The notes under the pieces: model-generated | Seen by the model: only the letters and a program-made list of their open reading frames with translations | Databases searched by the model: none | What the model was told of the DNA's origin: nothing | Made by a program: the position numbers and the translations under genes | Part shown: positions 15,677-23,734 of the stretch, piece by piece | How the letters are laid out: each line of letters starts with the position of its first letter | Position numbering within the stretch: position 1 is the first letter of the stretch | Assembly (NCBI GenBank): GCA_031297485.1 | Contig: JAISYE010000026.1 | Span: 1 to 36,948 of the forward strand | Length of the DNA stretch: 36,948 bases | Direction of reading: 5' to 3' | Source of the DNA: Clostridiales bacterium | GTDB taxonomy: Bacteria > Bacillota > Clostridia > Lachnospirales > JAISYE01

Positions 15677-16096
15677 ATGAACAGGAGAACATTAAGGAAA
15701 CACGCGTTTAGTATAATATATCAGCTTTCGTTCCACGAAACGCTGGACTTGGACGCGGCGGCAGAGGATTATTTCTTGTACTGCGGTGACCTCACGGAGT
15801 CTGACCGCGCCTTTGTTTATGAGGAAATACACGGGACCCTGGACCACCTCGCGGAGATAGACGCGCTTATAGCGCGCTGCGCCAAGGGCTGGCGCTTGGA
15901 CCGGCTGAGCACGGTGGATTTGGCGGTAATGCGTATGGCGGCAAACGAAATACTCTACCGCCCTGACATACCAACGGGCGTTGCCATAAACGAGGCGGTA
16001 AACTTATGCAAGATATACGGCGACGACGATTCCCCAAGGTTCGTAAACGGCGTGCTGAGCAAAATCGCTTCTATATCACAGGCAGCGGCCCACTAA
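15677..16096 (+). CDS. nusB: Transcription antitermination factor NusB
   Basis: RNA-binding partner of NusE (S10) in antitermination of rRNA operons. A 139-aa all-alpha protein of ordinary length, with the N-terminal RRTLRKHAFSIIYQLSF block and the C-terminal AINEAVNLCKIYGDDDSPRFVNGVLSKI block, both diagnostic. It lies 8 bp after the Asp23 gene and 21 bp before xseA. Confidence 0.96.
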   Translation: MNRRTLRKHAFSIIYQLSFHETLDLDAAAEDYFLYCGDLTESDRAFVYEEIHGTLDHLAEIDALIARCAKGWRLDRLSTVDLAVMRMAANEILYRPDIPTGVAINEAVNLCKIYGDDDSPRFVNGVLSKIASISQAAAH

Positions 16097-16117
16097 AGTC
16101 AGCCGGGGAGGTTTTTT

Positions 16118-17311
16118 ATGAGAATCTACACTGTAGGCGAGATAACGCGTTACGTAAAGGCTGTGCTGGACGAGGACGCAATATTGTCTCATATATTTAT
16201 TGAAGGGGAAATCTCAAACTACCTGCGCCATTCCTCCGGCCATTCTTACTTTACGCTTAAGGACGCTTCGGCGGCCATGAGCGCGGTTATGTTCAAAGGC
16301 TACGGACAAACGCTGGCGTTCAAGCCGGACAACGGCATGAGAGTGGTCGCCTTTGGCCGTGTATCCCTTTACGAAAAAACCGGCCAGTACCAGCTGTATG
16401 TACAAAAACTGGAACCGTCCGGCATAGGGGCGTTGTACGCCGCCTACCAACAGTTAAAGGATAAATTGCTGGCCGAAGGGCTTTTTGCCCAGGAATGGAA
16501 AAAGCCCATACCCAAGTCGCCGCGTACCGTGGCGCTGGTAACCGCTTCCACAGGCGCGGCGGTCCATGATATGATACGTACCATACAGCGGCGGGACAGC
16601 ACAATAAAAATAGTCGTTGTGCCCGCGAAGGTCCAGGGGGACGGCGCGGCGCGGGATATTGCCCGAGCCTTGGCCGAGGCGGACGAATGGGGCGGCGCGG
16701 AAGTTATTATATTGGGCCGCGGGGGCGGTTCCCTAGAGGATTTATGGGCCTTTAACGAGGAACGGACAGCCCGGGCCGTATTCGGTGTCAAGACTCCGAT
16801 AATATCCGCGATAGGCCATGAAACAGACTTTACTATGGCGGATTTTGCCGCCGACCTTCGCGCGTCCACGCCAACCGCCGCGGCGGAACTAGTGTCTCCG
16901 GTCCGGCGGCAGGTGTACGCCCGCGCGCGGACATACGCAAGGATGCTGGACGCGGGTATGAAGCGGATTCTTGAAAAGCGCAGGCTGACGCTTAGCGGCA
17001 TCCAGAGCCGCGCTGCCCTGCGCAGACCTCTGGAGATACTGCGTAACCGCCGGGCGCGTGCCCTTGCCCTTACGGACAGGCTGACCCGCGAGGCCAGACG
17101 CGGGATAGGCGGACGCAAGCAGCGGCTTCAAAGCGATATGTTAATATTGGAGAACATATCGCCCCTTACAGTGCTGAGGCGCGGATACGGCCTGGTGTAT
17201 GACAGCGGGGTCCTGCTGGCCCGGGCCGCGGACGCCAGGCAGGGCCAGGACGTAACCGTCCTTATGCATGACGGGACAATAGCGGCGACAATTACGGAGG
17301 TGCGTTTATGA
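16118..17311 (+). CDS. xseA: Exodeoxyribonuclease VII large subunit
   Basis: Catalytic subunit of single-strand-specific exonuclease VII (with XseB). N-terminal OB fold (about residues 3-100, VGEITRYVKAVLD…FIEGEISNYLRHSSGHSYFTLKD). The catalytic domain holds VALVTASTGAAVHDMI, the GRGGGSLEDLWAFNEE motif, and SAIGHETDFTMADFAADLRASTPTAAAE. A long coiled-coil region follows (about 270-340). At 397 aa it is of usual length. RBS GGGGAGG precedes ATG. The stop overlaps xseB by 4 bp, as is typical. Confidence 0.96.
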   Translation: MRIYTVGEITRYVKAVLDEDAILSHIFIEGEISNYLRHSSGHSYFTLKDASAAMSAVMFKGYGQTLAFKPDNGMRVVAFGRVSLYEKTGQYQLYVQKLEPSGIGALYAAYQQLKDKLLAEGLFAQEWKKPIPKSPRTVALVTASTGAAVHDMIRTIQRRDSTIKIVVVPAKVQGDGAARDIARALAEADEWGGAEVIILGRGGGSLEDLWAFNEERTARAVFGVKTPIISAIGHETDFTMADFAADLRASTPTAAAELVSPVRRQVYARARTYARMLDAGMKRILEKRRLTLSGIQSRAALRRPLEILRNRRARALALTDRLTREARRGIGGRKQRLQSDMLILENISPLTVLRRGYGLVYDSGVLLARAADARQGQDVTVLMHDGTIAATITEVRL

Positions 17312-17550
17312 ATAGGGATTTGAGTTTCGACCAGGCCTTGGACAGGCTAGAGGAAATAATAGCCGTGCTGGAGGAAAACGAGGCGCCCTTGGAGGAATCC
17401 ATCGCGCTGTACAAGGAAGGGATGGAGCTTTCCCTGTATTGTTCCAAGAGTCTGGGCGAACTGGAGGAGGAAGTGTCCGAACTGCAGAAGAACGTGGAAA
17501 ACGGGTACGCAACTGTAAAGTTTGAGTACGGAGACGGCGCGGATGAATAG
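17308..17550 (+). CDS. xseB: Exodeoxyribonuclease VII small subunit
   Basis: An 80-aa helical protein with the family signature SFDQALDRLEEIIAVLEENEAPLEESIALYKEGMEL. It associates with XseA in several copies. Start overlaps the xseA stop (ATGA) and the end overlaps ispA by 8 bp. Confidence 0.95.
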   Translation: MNRDLSFDQALDRLEEIIAVLEENEAPLEESIALYKEGMELSLYCSKSLGELEEEVSELQKNVENGYATVKFEYGDGADE

Positions 17551-18433
17551 TGGAGAATTCAAACAGGAACTGCACAGGAAACGCGAGGAAATAAACCGGG
17601 CGCTGGACGCATTCCTTCCTGTAAAATATCCGGAAAAACTGTACGAAGCCATGCGTTACAGTCTGCTCGCAGAGGACAGCCCCCACGGCGGAGGCAAACG
17701 GCTGCGGCCCCTGCTGCTGCTGGCGGCCCACGAAGCCGCGGGAGGCGCGGACACGCCCTTGGCGATGGTATTCGCCTGCGCCCTTGAGATGATACATACG
17801 TATTCGCTTATACATGACGACTTGCCGCAGATGGACAACGACAGCCTGCGCAGAGGCAAGCCCGCAAACCATGTGGTGTATGGCGATGCGGTGGCACTGC
17901 TGGCCGGGGACGGGCTGCTTAACACGGCCTACGAGCTTATGGCCCGCGCGGCGGCGGAACATTATTCCGAAAACGCGGTAAGGGCAATGACGGAAATAGC
18001 GTATTCGGCTGGTATAGGCGGAATGGTAGGCGGGCAGGCGGTGGATATTTTATCTGGGAATAAAGCGGCGGACAGTGAGACATTACTATATATGCACCGT
18101 GGGAAAACGGCGGAGCTGTTCCGAGCGGCCCTGTGCGCGGGCGGGCGCCTGGCGGGGGCCGGAAGCGGGCTGTGCGCGCAATTTAGCGCGTTGGGGCTGT
18201 CCCTTGGCCTGGCCTTTCAAATAAAGGACGACCTGCTGGACGTGACGGGCGACGCCTGCGGCACAGGCAAGACATCCTCTGACGAGCGTAACGGCAAGGC
18301 GACCTTTGTAACGTTATACGGCAAGGAAGGGGCCATGCGCGAGCTTACGGCCGCGCGGGCCGAGACCGGGCGTTTGTGCGCCGGGTTAGGCGGTGCGTTC
18401 TTAAAACGGATTATTGATGAGGTGTTATATTGA
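17543..18433 (+). CDS. ispA: Polyprenyl (farnesyl) diphosphate synthase
   Basis: Condenses IPP with DMAPP/GPP to make farnesyl diphosphate. First aspartate-rich motif HDDLPQMDND (residues 91-100) and second KDDLLD (228-233) are intact, as are GGGKRLRPLLLL (49-60), and GGQAVDIL. I use the ATG at 17543, inside the end of xseB, rather than an upstream in-frame GTG, because the family starts shortly before this. Length is 296 aa, as usual. Its stop overlaps the next start. Together with dxs it forms a local isoprenoid supply. Confidence 0.94.
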   Translation: MNSGEFKQELHRKREEINRALDAFLPVKYPEKLYEAMRYSLLAEDSPHGGGKRLRPLLLLAAHEAAGGADTPLAMVFACALEMIHTYSLIHDDLPQMDNDSLRRGKPANHVVYGDAVALLAGDGLLNTAYELMARAAAEHYSENAVRAMTEIAYSAGIGGMVGGQAVDILSGNKAADSETLLYMHRGKTAELFRAALCAGGRLAGAGSGLCAQFSALGLSLGLAFQIKDDLLDVTGDACGTGKTSSDERNGKATFVTLYGKEGAMRELTAARAETGRLCAGLGGAFLKRIIDEVLY

Positions 18434-18882
18434 GCGGCTATTTTGGAGAAGTTTTCCACAATTCGGTATTGTTGGTTTCCATAGCTGCATGGTTTGTGGC
18501 GCAGCTGATTAAGCTCTTAATAGAGCTTGCCCGTACCCGGAAGGTTGAGCTTTCTTTGTTTTTAAGCACAGGAGGTATGCCAAGCTCGCACACATCCTTC
18601 GTAGTGGCTATGGGCGCGACTCTTGGGCTTAAGTACGGCTTTGATTCGCCCTATTTCGCCATAAGCGCGGTACTGAGCATGATAGTAATGACCGACGCGG
18701 CCGGGGTGCGCCGCGCCGCGGGTAAGCAGGCCGCGGTTATTAATATGCTTGTGGAAAGTTTGGAACACCAGGGCATAAAGCTGGATAAAAAATTAAAGGA
18801 GCTGCTGGGCCATAGTCCTGTGGAAGTGGCGGCAGGCGCAATATTGGGTGTGCTAATCGCGGTTTTAAGTCACCGGGGGTAA
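18430..18882 (+). CDS. DUF212 divergent PAP2-family membrane protein (YuiD-like)
   Basis: A 150-aa membrane protein starting at TTG, which overlaps the ispA stop (TTGA) and is preceded by GAGGTG at 18419-18424. The block GGMPSSHTSFVVAMGATLGLKYG (family phosphatase-like motif) and TDAAGVRRAAGKQA, then LGHSPVEVAAGAILG, are those of DUF212/YuiD. It is related to acid phosphatase/vanadium haloperoxidases but of unproven activity; a polyprenyl-phosphate phosphatase role fits the operon and remains inference. Confidence 0.9.
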   Translation: MSGYFGEVFHNSVLLVSIAAWFVAQLIKLLIELARTRKVELSLFLSTGGMPSSHTSFVVAMGATLGLKYGFDSPYFAISAVLSMIVMTDAAGVRRAAGKQAAVINMLVESLEHQGIKLDKKLKELLGHSPVEVAAGAILGVLIAVLSHRG

Positions 18883-18904
18883 TATTTTAGAGAGGATGTT
18901 GTTC

Positions 18905-20767
18905 ATGAAGTATTTGGATAGCGTAAAAAGCCCTGAGGATTTAAAAAGAATGACAGTGCCCGAACTTCAGGTCCTGTGCCTGGAGCTGCGGGAATTCTTA
19001 ATAGAAACAATTTCTGTTACCGGGGGCCACTTGGCGTCAAACCTGGGGGTTGTAGAACTTAGCGTCGCCCTGCACTATTGCTACAATTCCCCACTGGATA
19101 AGATAATATGGGACGTTGGACACCAGGCTTATGTCCATAAAATTTTAACAGGCCGCATGGGGGCGTTTAACACCCTGCGCAGGCTGGGCGGGTTAAGCGG
19201 CTTTCCCAAGGCGTCCGAAAGCGCCCACGACGCCTTTGACACAGGGCACAGCTCCACGTCCATTTCGGCCGCTTTGGGTTATTGCCTTAGCCGCGACCTG
19301 CAAGGCGGACGCGGCTATGTGGCGGCTGTAATCGGCGACGGGTCCATGACAGGGGGCCTGGCCTTCGAGGGGCTTAACAACGCCGGGCGCGCCAACACTA
19401 ACCTGCTTGTAATATTAAACGACAACCAAATGTCTATTTCCGAGAATGTCGGCGCGCTTCAAAAGTATCTTAACAAGCTGCGTATTGCGCCTTCCTACCT
19501 GAACACAAAATCCGACATCAACAGATTAGTGAGCAAACTGCCGTTTATAGGCGCGGCGCTGCGCAGGGCACTGGAAAAGGCGAAAAATACTTTGCGTTAC
19601 TTGCTTGTGCCCGGCGTTATGTTTGAAGAAATGGGCTTTACATACGTAGGCCCTGTGGACGGCCACAACATGGAGGAACTTATCGGCGTATTGAGCAAGG
19701 TGAAAAATATCCCCGGCCCTGTCCTGCTGCACGTCTATACAACAAAAGGCAAGGGCTACTTGCAGTCCGAGGCCTCGCCCGCCAAGTTCCACGGGGTAAA
19801 CGCCTTTGACGTGGAAACCGGCAAGCCTATTGACGTTAAGCTCTGGGACACATACACCGACGTGTTCGGCAAGGAACTGGTCAAGATAGCCTCCGCCGAC
19901 CCGCGCGTAACCGCCGTAACCGCCGCCATGCCCAGCGGCGTGGGCTTTGACGAATTCAGAAAGGTTTTCCCCAGCCGCCTGTTCGACGTGGGCATTGCGG
20001 AGGCGCACGCCGTGACCTTTGCCGCCGGCATGGCCAAAAGCGGACTTGTGCCTGTTGTGGCTGTATATTCGACCTTTTTGCAGCGCGCCTACGACCAGAT
20101 ACTCCACGACGTCTGCCTTCAAAACCTGCATGTTATTTTCGCCATCGACCGGGCGGGGGTAGTGGGCGCGGACGGCGAGACACACCAAGGCTTGTTCGAC
20201 CTTGCGTTTTTGTCGCACATGCCCAATATGACCATAATGGCGCCTATGAACAAGAAGGAGCTTGAAATGATGCTGCGTTTCGCCCTTAGCCACGGCGGCC
20301 CTGTGGCAATCCGCTACCCCAAGGCCGCGGCTTCGCGTCTCTGGAAGGGGCTGAGGGCGCCGATAATTTACGGCAGGTCGCAGTTAGTGGCCCAGGGCGA
20401 GACGGACGCCGCCATAGTATCCGTCGGCGCTATGATGGAAGAAGCCTATGAAACCTGGAAAATGCTAAAGGCGGAACGTAAAAATCCCGCGCTGTATAAC
20501 GCGCGCTTTGTAAAACCCGTGGACGAGTCCATGCTGCGCGAATTATCCGGCTTTAAGCATGTGTTCTTTATGGAAGACGGCGCTGCCAGCGGCGGATATT
20601 TTTCAAACGCCCTGGCAAAAGCGTCGGAATTAGGCATAAACACGGCGGGGTTTCACGGGTTCGCCTTTCCCGACAAATTCATAGAGCACGGCGAAAGGCA
20701 TGAGATTTTCGCGGCCTACGGCATGGACGCCGGCGGGCTTTTCAAAAAAATATCACGGTGGTTGTAA
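18905..20767 (+). CDS. dxs: 1-deoxy-D-xylulose-5-phosphate synthase
   Basis: Thiamine-diphosphate enzyme making DXP from pyruvate and glyceraldehyde-3-phosphate, first step of the MEP pathway. Visible motifs are GHSSTSISAALG, the TPP-binding GDGSMTGGLAFEGLNNAG…NDNQMSIS, and the second-domain DRAGVVGADGETHQGLFDLAFL with catalytic Glu. ATG at 18905 is chosen over an in-frame upstream TTG because GAGG lies about 9 nt before it and MKYLDSVKSPEDLK is a normal N-terminus. Length is 620 aa, as usual. Just beyond the stop lie a CRISPR-like unit and a family A element. Confidence 0.96.
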   Translation: MKYLDSVKSPEDLKRMTVPELQVLCLELREFLIETISVTGGHLASNLGVVELSVALHYCYNSPLDKIIWDVGHQAYVHKILTGRMGAFNTLRRLGGLSGFPKASESAHDAFDTGHSSTSISAALGYCLSRDLQGGRGYVAAVIGDGSMTGGLAFEGLNNAGRANTNLLVILNDNQMSISENVGALQKYLNKLRIAPSYLNTKSDINRLVSKLPFIGAALRRALEKAKNTLRYLLVPGVMFEEMGFTYVGPVDGHNMEELIGVLSKVKNIPGPVLLHVYTTKGKGYLQSEASPAKFHGVNAFDVETGKPIDVKLWDTYTDVFGKELVKIASADPRVTAVTAAMPSGVGFDEFRKVFPSRLFDVGIAEAHAVTFAAGMAKSGLVPVVAVYSTFLQRAYDQILHDVCLQNLHVIFAIDRAGVVGADGETHQGLFDLAFLSHMPNMTIMAPMNKKELEMMLRFALSHGGPVAIRYPKAAASRLWKGLRAPIIYGRSQLVAQGETDAAIVSVGAMMEEAYETWKMLKAERKNPALYNARFVKPVDESMLRELSGFKHVFFMEDGAASGGYFSNALAKASELGINTAGFHGFAFPDKFIEHGERHEIFAAYGMDAGGLFKKISRWL

Positions 20768-20772
20768 TTGAC

Positions 20773-20806
20773 GTTTCAATCCACATTCGGGTGGGACCCG
20801 AATGAC
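20773..20806 (-). repeat. Solitary type I-C CRISPR-repeat-like unit (34 nt)
   Basis: On the minus strand: GTC, stem ATTCGGGT, loop CCC, perfect stem ACCCGAAT, then GTGGATTGAAAC. No second repeat or spacer follows on either side. It matches the right end of the two family E elements, with different but compensated stem bases. It lies 5 bp after dxs and is followed 3 nt later by a family A element. Confidence 0.6.
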
Positions 20807-20808
20807 CC

Positions 20809-20942
20809 TAGGACGTGTTTGAAAACTAGATTCCGATAGTCGAGCTTGCTTGACGCAGCGCGAAGCATCGAGCAAGCTCGACTATCATTACAGCGGTTTT
20901 ATTCGAAATTTCGCGCTTTGAGGAATTTTCAAACACGCCTTA
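20809..20942 (+). repeat. Family A element, copy 5 (134 bp)
   Basis: Full-length copy with TA borders and two central GTCGAGC palindromes, almost identical to copy 1. It separates dxs from nadK, where most Clostridia carry tlyA. Confidence 0.85.
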
Positions 20943-20963
20943 ACTGACGAACGGAGAGACGCC

Positions 20964-21827
20964 ATGAATATGAATAGGATTGGGATTGTGCCGAACATAA
21001 ATAAACCCGGCGTATATGAACTGACGCGAGACTTAGTGGACTGGCTCGCTTCAAAGGACGCGAGCGTCCGGCTCACGCCGAAGGCCGCCGCCGCCATGAA
21101 CCTGCCGGACTATGCCGGACGGCGGCTGTATGCGGAATGCGACCTGGCGATAGTGCTGGGCGGCGACGGCACCATGCTGCGCGCGGCGCGCCACGCAGCG
21201 CCCTACGGCACGCCGCTGTTAGGCATAAACCTTGGCACCCTTGGATACCTGACGGACGCGGACAAGGGCGAGGCCTTGACCACCATGGAAAAGGTGCTGG
21301 CAGGCGGCTATAAACGCGAACGCCGTATGATGCTGCAAGGAAAACACCGCTCGGGGCCGGTTTCGGGGCACGCCGGGGTGAAAGTCCCGGAGGACAACGG
21401 CTGCGCGCTTAACGATGTATGCGTGCTGCGCAAGGGTTCCAACCTGGTCTTGTTTGAGGTGCTAGTAAACGGCGAGTATATAAACCTATACCGGGCCGAC
21501 GGCATAATAATAGCAACGCCCACCGGGTCCACGGCTTACAATCTGTCCGCCGGCGGCCCTATTTTAAAGCCTGACGCGGAAATGATTGTTATAACCCCCA
21601 TATGTCCTCATACGCTGTATATGAGGCCGCTGGTTACTTCGTCGGAAGATAAGGTGACAATAAAATGCGGCGGCACCTGCATACTGGCCATGGACGGACG
21701 CAACCGCGCGGCCCTTTCCGCCGGGGATACGGTTATGGTACAAAAGTCCAAGCATTACACTAATATTATTAAAACAAACGCCATGAATTTTTACGATGTT
21801 TTAAGAATAAAGCTGGGTACGCAATAA
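20964..21827 (+). CDS. nadK: NAD kinase
   Basis: Phosphorylates NAD to NADP with ATP or polyphosphate. The GGDGTML motif (residues 66-72), the NLGTLGYLTD block, ALND (149-151 region, Asn-Asp where many have Asn-Glu), and TPTGSTAYNLSAGGPI are present. Length 287 aa is typical. ATG follows ACGGAGAG. It belongs to the dxs cluster, but the usual downstream argR/recN are not present; repeats and a broken transposase follow. Confidence 0.95.
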   Translation: MNMNRIGIVPNINKPGVYELTRDLVDWLASKDASVRLTPKAAAAMNLPDYAGRRLYAECDLAIVLGGDGTMLRAARHAAPYGTPLLGINLGTLGYLTDADKGEALTTMEKVLAGGYKRERRMMLQGKHRSGPVSGHAGVKVPEDNGCALNDVCVLRKGSNLVLFEVLVNGEYINLYRADGIIIATPTGSTAYNLSAGGPILKPDAEMIVITPICPHTLYMRPLVTSSEDKVTIKCGGTCILAMDGRNRAALSAGDTVMVQKSKHYTNIIKTNAMNFYDVLRIKLGTQ

Positions 21828-21877
21828 GGGAAGGTATTCGTTAGAGAGTATAGGTTCGCCCTTACACGTTCGTTCGC

Positions 21878-22011
21878 TAAGGCGTGTTTGAGAATTCATT
21901 AGAGCGCGAAATTTCGAATGAAACCGCTGCAATGATAGTCGAGCTTGCTTGACGCTTCGCGCTGTGTCGAGCAAGCTCGACTATCGGAATCCAGTTTTCA
22001 AACACGCCCTA
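21878..22011 (-). repeat. Family A element, copy 6 (134 bp)
   Basis: Reverse-oriented full-length copy with both palindromes. Its right TA (22010-22011) doubles as the left TA of the family B element that follows. Confidence 0.85.
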
Positions 22012-22140
22012 GTGGTGTATCCAGCAATATTTTAAAGGAGAAATAAATGTTATTGGCCGATAGTTTTAACCGTAAATACCGCGGAGCCGCTGGCGAACAC
22101 AGTCCATCCCTACTATGATTTATAAGCGGATACACCACTA
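22010..22140 (+). repeat. Family B element, copy 2 (131 bp)
   Basis: Perfect 13-bp inverted ends TAGTGGTGTATCC / GGATACACCACTA. The interior resembles 36364-36514 and, in reverse, 1-123. The right end supplies the TAG at which the transposase fragment stops, so the element either interrupted that gene or landed at its scar. Confidence 0.8.
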
Positions 22141-22485
22141 GTCGGTAACAATAAGTTTTTTACCGAACATCCTTCTCGCGTAGCTTTTCTTCGCGTCCTC
22201 ATCAACCTCAAACAGAACCTTGCCTTCATCATCTAACCCGACAGAGATAAGTGCGGTGAATGTCTTATCCAGAGTTATCGCCTTCCGCACGCCCTCTGCA
22301 GTCTTATCAAGACGTGCCTTAGGGTTATCTACTCGCAACTGGACCTCACAGGCAAGCCCCCTCTTCTTTTCGATGTTCCTCTCCATATCCAACATTTGGC
22401 CATCGTATAACTCCTGAGAATATGTCAAGACACAGGAGAGCCAGCAGATTGCTGGTGTATATCTGTTGCATATCGTCATTTCCAT
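22138..22485 (-). pseudogene. Fragment of IS1634-family-like transposase
   Basis: The segment LTYSQELYDGQMLDMERNIEKKRG…ITLDKTFTALISVGLDDEGKVLFEVDEDAKKSYARRMFGKKLIVTD matches the late-middle part of IS1634-type DDE transposases, including the conserved '(F/Y)G.(K/R)ILVTD' strand just before the last catalytic region. Upstream in this frame is a stop, and the coding sequence ends exactly at the family B terminus, so both ends are missing. Recognition is from memory of the family pattern; the DDE residues themselves are not in the fragment. Confidence 0.6.
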
Positions 22486-22844
22486 CTCTTAGACGCCGTA
22501 TCACCTGTCTGCACTTCCAGACTACATCCGGTTTCCTTCCCTACTTCCTCTGGAGACCCGCCTTCCGGCGTTTCCTGCTTTCCTACGGTTTCTATCGAGT
22601 CTTTCAAATTTCTATGACCTACAATCCTTTCATCCTTCATGGGTTCCAAGTTCAGCTTCCCACTTAAAAAAAGAAAACCCACTACTATGAATCGGTCTTA
22701 ATCTTTTGACCTTCCCAAGCCTTAAGTTCGCGCCGATGTGGCAGCACCCCAAGGTTTTAAGTCTTTGGCAAATGTATTCGTCCACGAGTATAATTCGTCA
22801 TTCCTTAAACGCGCAACCGCGCGCAAGCCTGGAAACCGATTATT
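22486..22844. other. Non-coding stretch, probably degraded mobile-element remains
   Basis: No convincing gene. A 68-codon open frame on the minus strand (22476-22682) has no recognisable domain and no clear ribosome binding site. Around 22690-22760 lie fragments resembling the repeat material at 11690-11990 in reverse (GGTCTTAA, CTTAAGTTCGCGCC, CCCCAAGGTTTTAAG). ATTCGTCATTCCTTA at 22795-22809 matches the end of the family G element at 33577. Confidence 0.5.
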
Positions 22845-22943
22845 AGCCTATCCCTTAATAGACAAGAATGCTGATTTTGCGCCATTTCTGCATTTTAGCA
22901 AATCCAGTATTTAAACCATTCTGCTTTATTCAGGGATAAGTCC
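22845..22943 (-). repeat. Family F inverted-repeat element, copy 2 (99 bp)
   Basis: Reverse-oriented relative of 336-536 with ends AGCCTATCCCTTAATA and TGAATAAAGC-side TTATTCAGGGATAAGTCC. It lacks the extra hairpin of copy 1. It ends 8 bp from the stop of the DeoC-like gene and so lies at the end of the large catabolic operon. Confidence 0.65.
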
Positions 22944-22950
22944 TATGTTG

Positions 22951-23670
22951 TTACACTTCCTTGTTAATATCCACATCCGGCAGCGCGAACCCTTCCGGGT
23001 GTTTTTCCGCTTCCCGCATGATGTTGACGGCGCTGGCCAGGCCAATACCGAACCGGTCGCAGCCAAGCGCCCGCATTTTAAGCAGGGTGTCAAGGCCGCG
23101 GATGCCGCCGGCGGCCTTTATCTTGCAGGCGCCGCCTACCGTGCGCTTCATCAGGGCGATATGGCGCGTTGTTGTGGGAGCTGAGGAAAAGCCGGTTCCG
23201 CTTTTGACATAATCCGCGCCGCAGTCCCGGGCGATTTCACAGGCTTTTATAATCTGCGCGTCATCCAACAGCATGGCTTCAATAATCACTTTTAATGAAA
23301 ATCCCCGGCAGGCCTCGCGGACCGCCCGAATATCCTCAGCCACTTTTTCGTAAAAGCCGCTTTTAAGCCAGCCTACGTTCATGACCATATCAATTTGGCC
23401 GGCGCCCAGGCTTACAAAGTACTTGGCCTGAAACACCTTGTTTTCCGTTGTCTCCTGGCCGGACGGAAACCCCAGCGATGTGCCGAATTCTGTTTCAGTG
23501 CCTTTTAACAGATCGCGCAATTCTTCCGAATAAGACTGCCAAATAAAGGCGCAGCCAAAATCATATTGCTTGCACGCGGCAACCAGCGACAGGAGGTCGT
23601 CATGTGTAGTGTCAATTTTTAGCGCGCTGGCGTCAATGCTGCGCGCAATGTCATGGGGTGTCATAATCAT
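22951..23670 (-). CDS. DeoC/class I aldolase family protein (2-deoxyribose-5-phosphate aldolase-like)
   Basis: A 239-aa TIM-barrel aldolase. Schiff-base lysine lies in YVKSGTGFSS, the second active-site lysine in IKAAGGIRG, and the acid in IDMVMNVGWLKSG, as in DeoC. ATG is preceded by GGAGG at 8 nt. It is the last gene of the minus-strand sugar operon, where an aldolase splitting a phosphorylated sugar into three-carbon (or two-carbon) units fits. True substrate may differ from deoxyribose-5-phosphate because no nucleoside genes are near. Confidence 0.88.
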   Translation of the reverse strand: MIMTPHDIARSIDASALKIDTTHDDLLSLVAACKQYDFGCAFIWQSYSEELRDLLKGTETEFGTSLGFPSGQETTENKVFQAKYFVSLGAGQIDMVMNVGWLKSGFYEKVAEDIRAVREACRGFSLKVIIEAMLLDDAQIIKACEIARDCGADYVKSGTGFSSAPTTTRHIALMKRTVGGACKIKAAGGIRGLDTLLKMRALGCDRFGIGLASAVNIMREAEKHPEGFALPDVDINKEV

Positions 23671-23734
23671 TCCAATATCCTCCTAAACGGACAAACCACC
23701 GCAACGGACAAACCACCGTTAGTACGTTCGCCTT

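Noticed and set aside
19526-20293. 255-codon minus-strand frame inside dxs
   Set aside because: Opposite-strand shadow of a well-conserved enzyme.
22476-22682. 68-codon minus-strand frame beside the transposase fragment
   Set aside because: No recognisable motif and no clear start signal; probably degraded element sequence.
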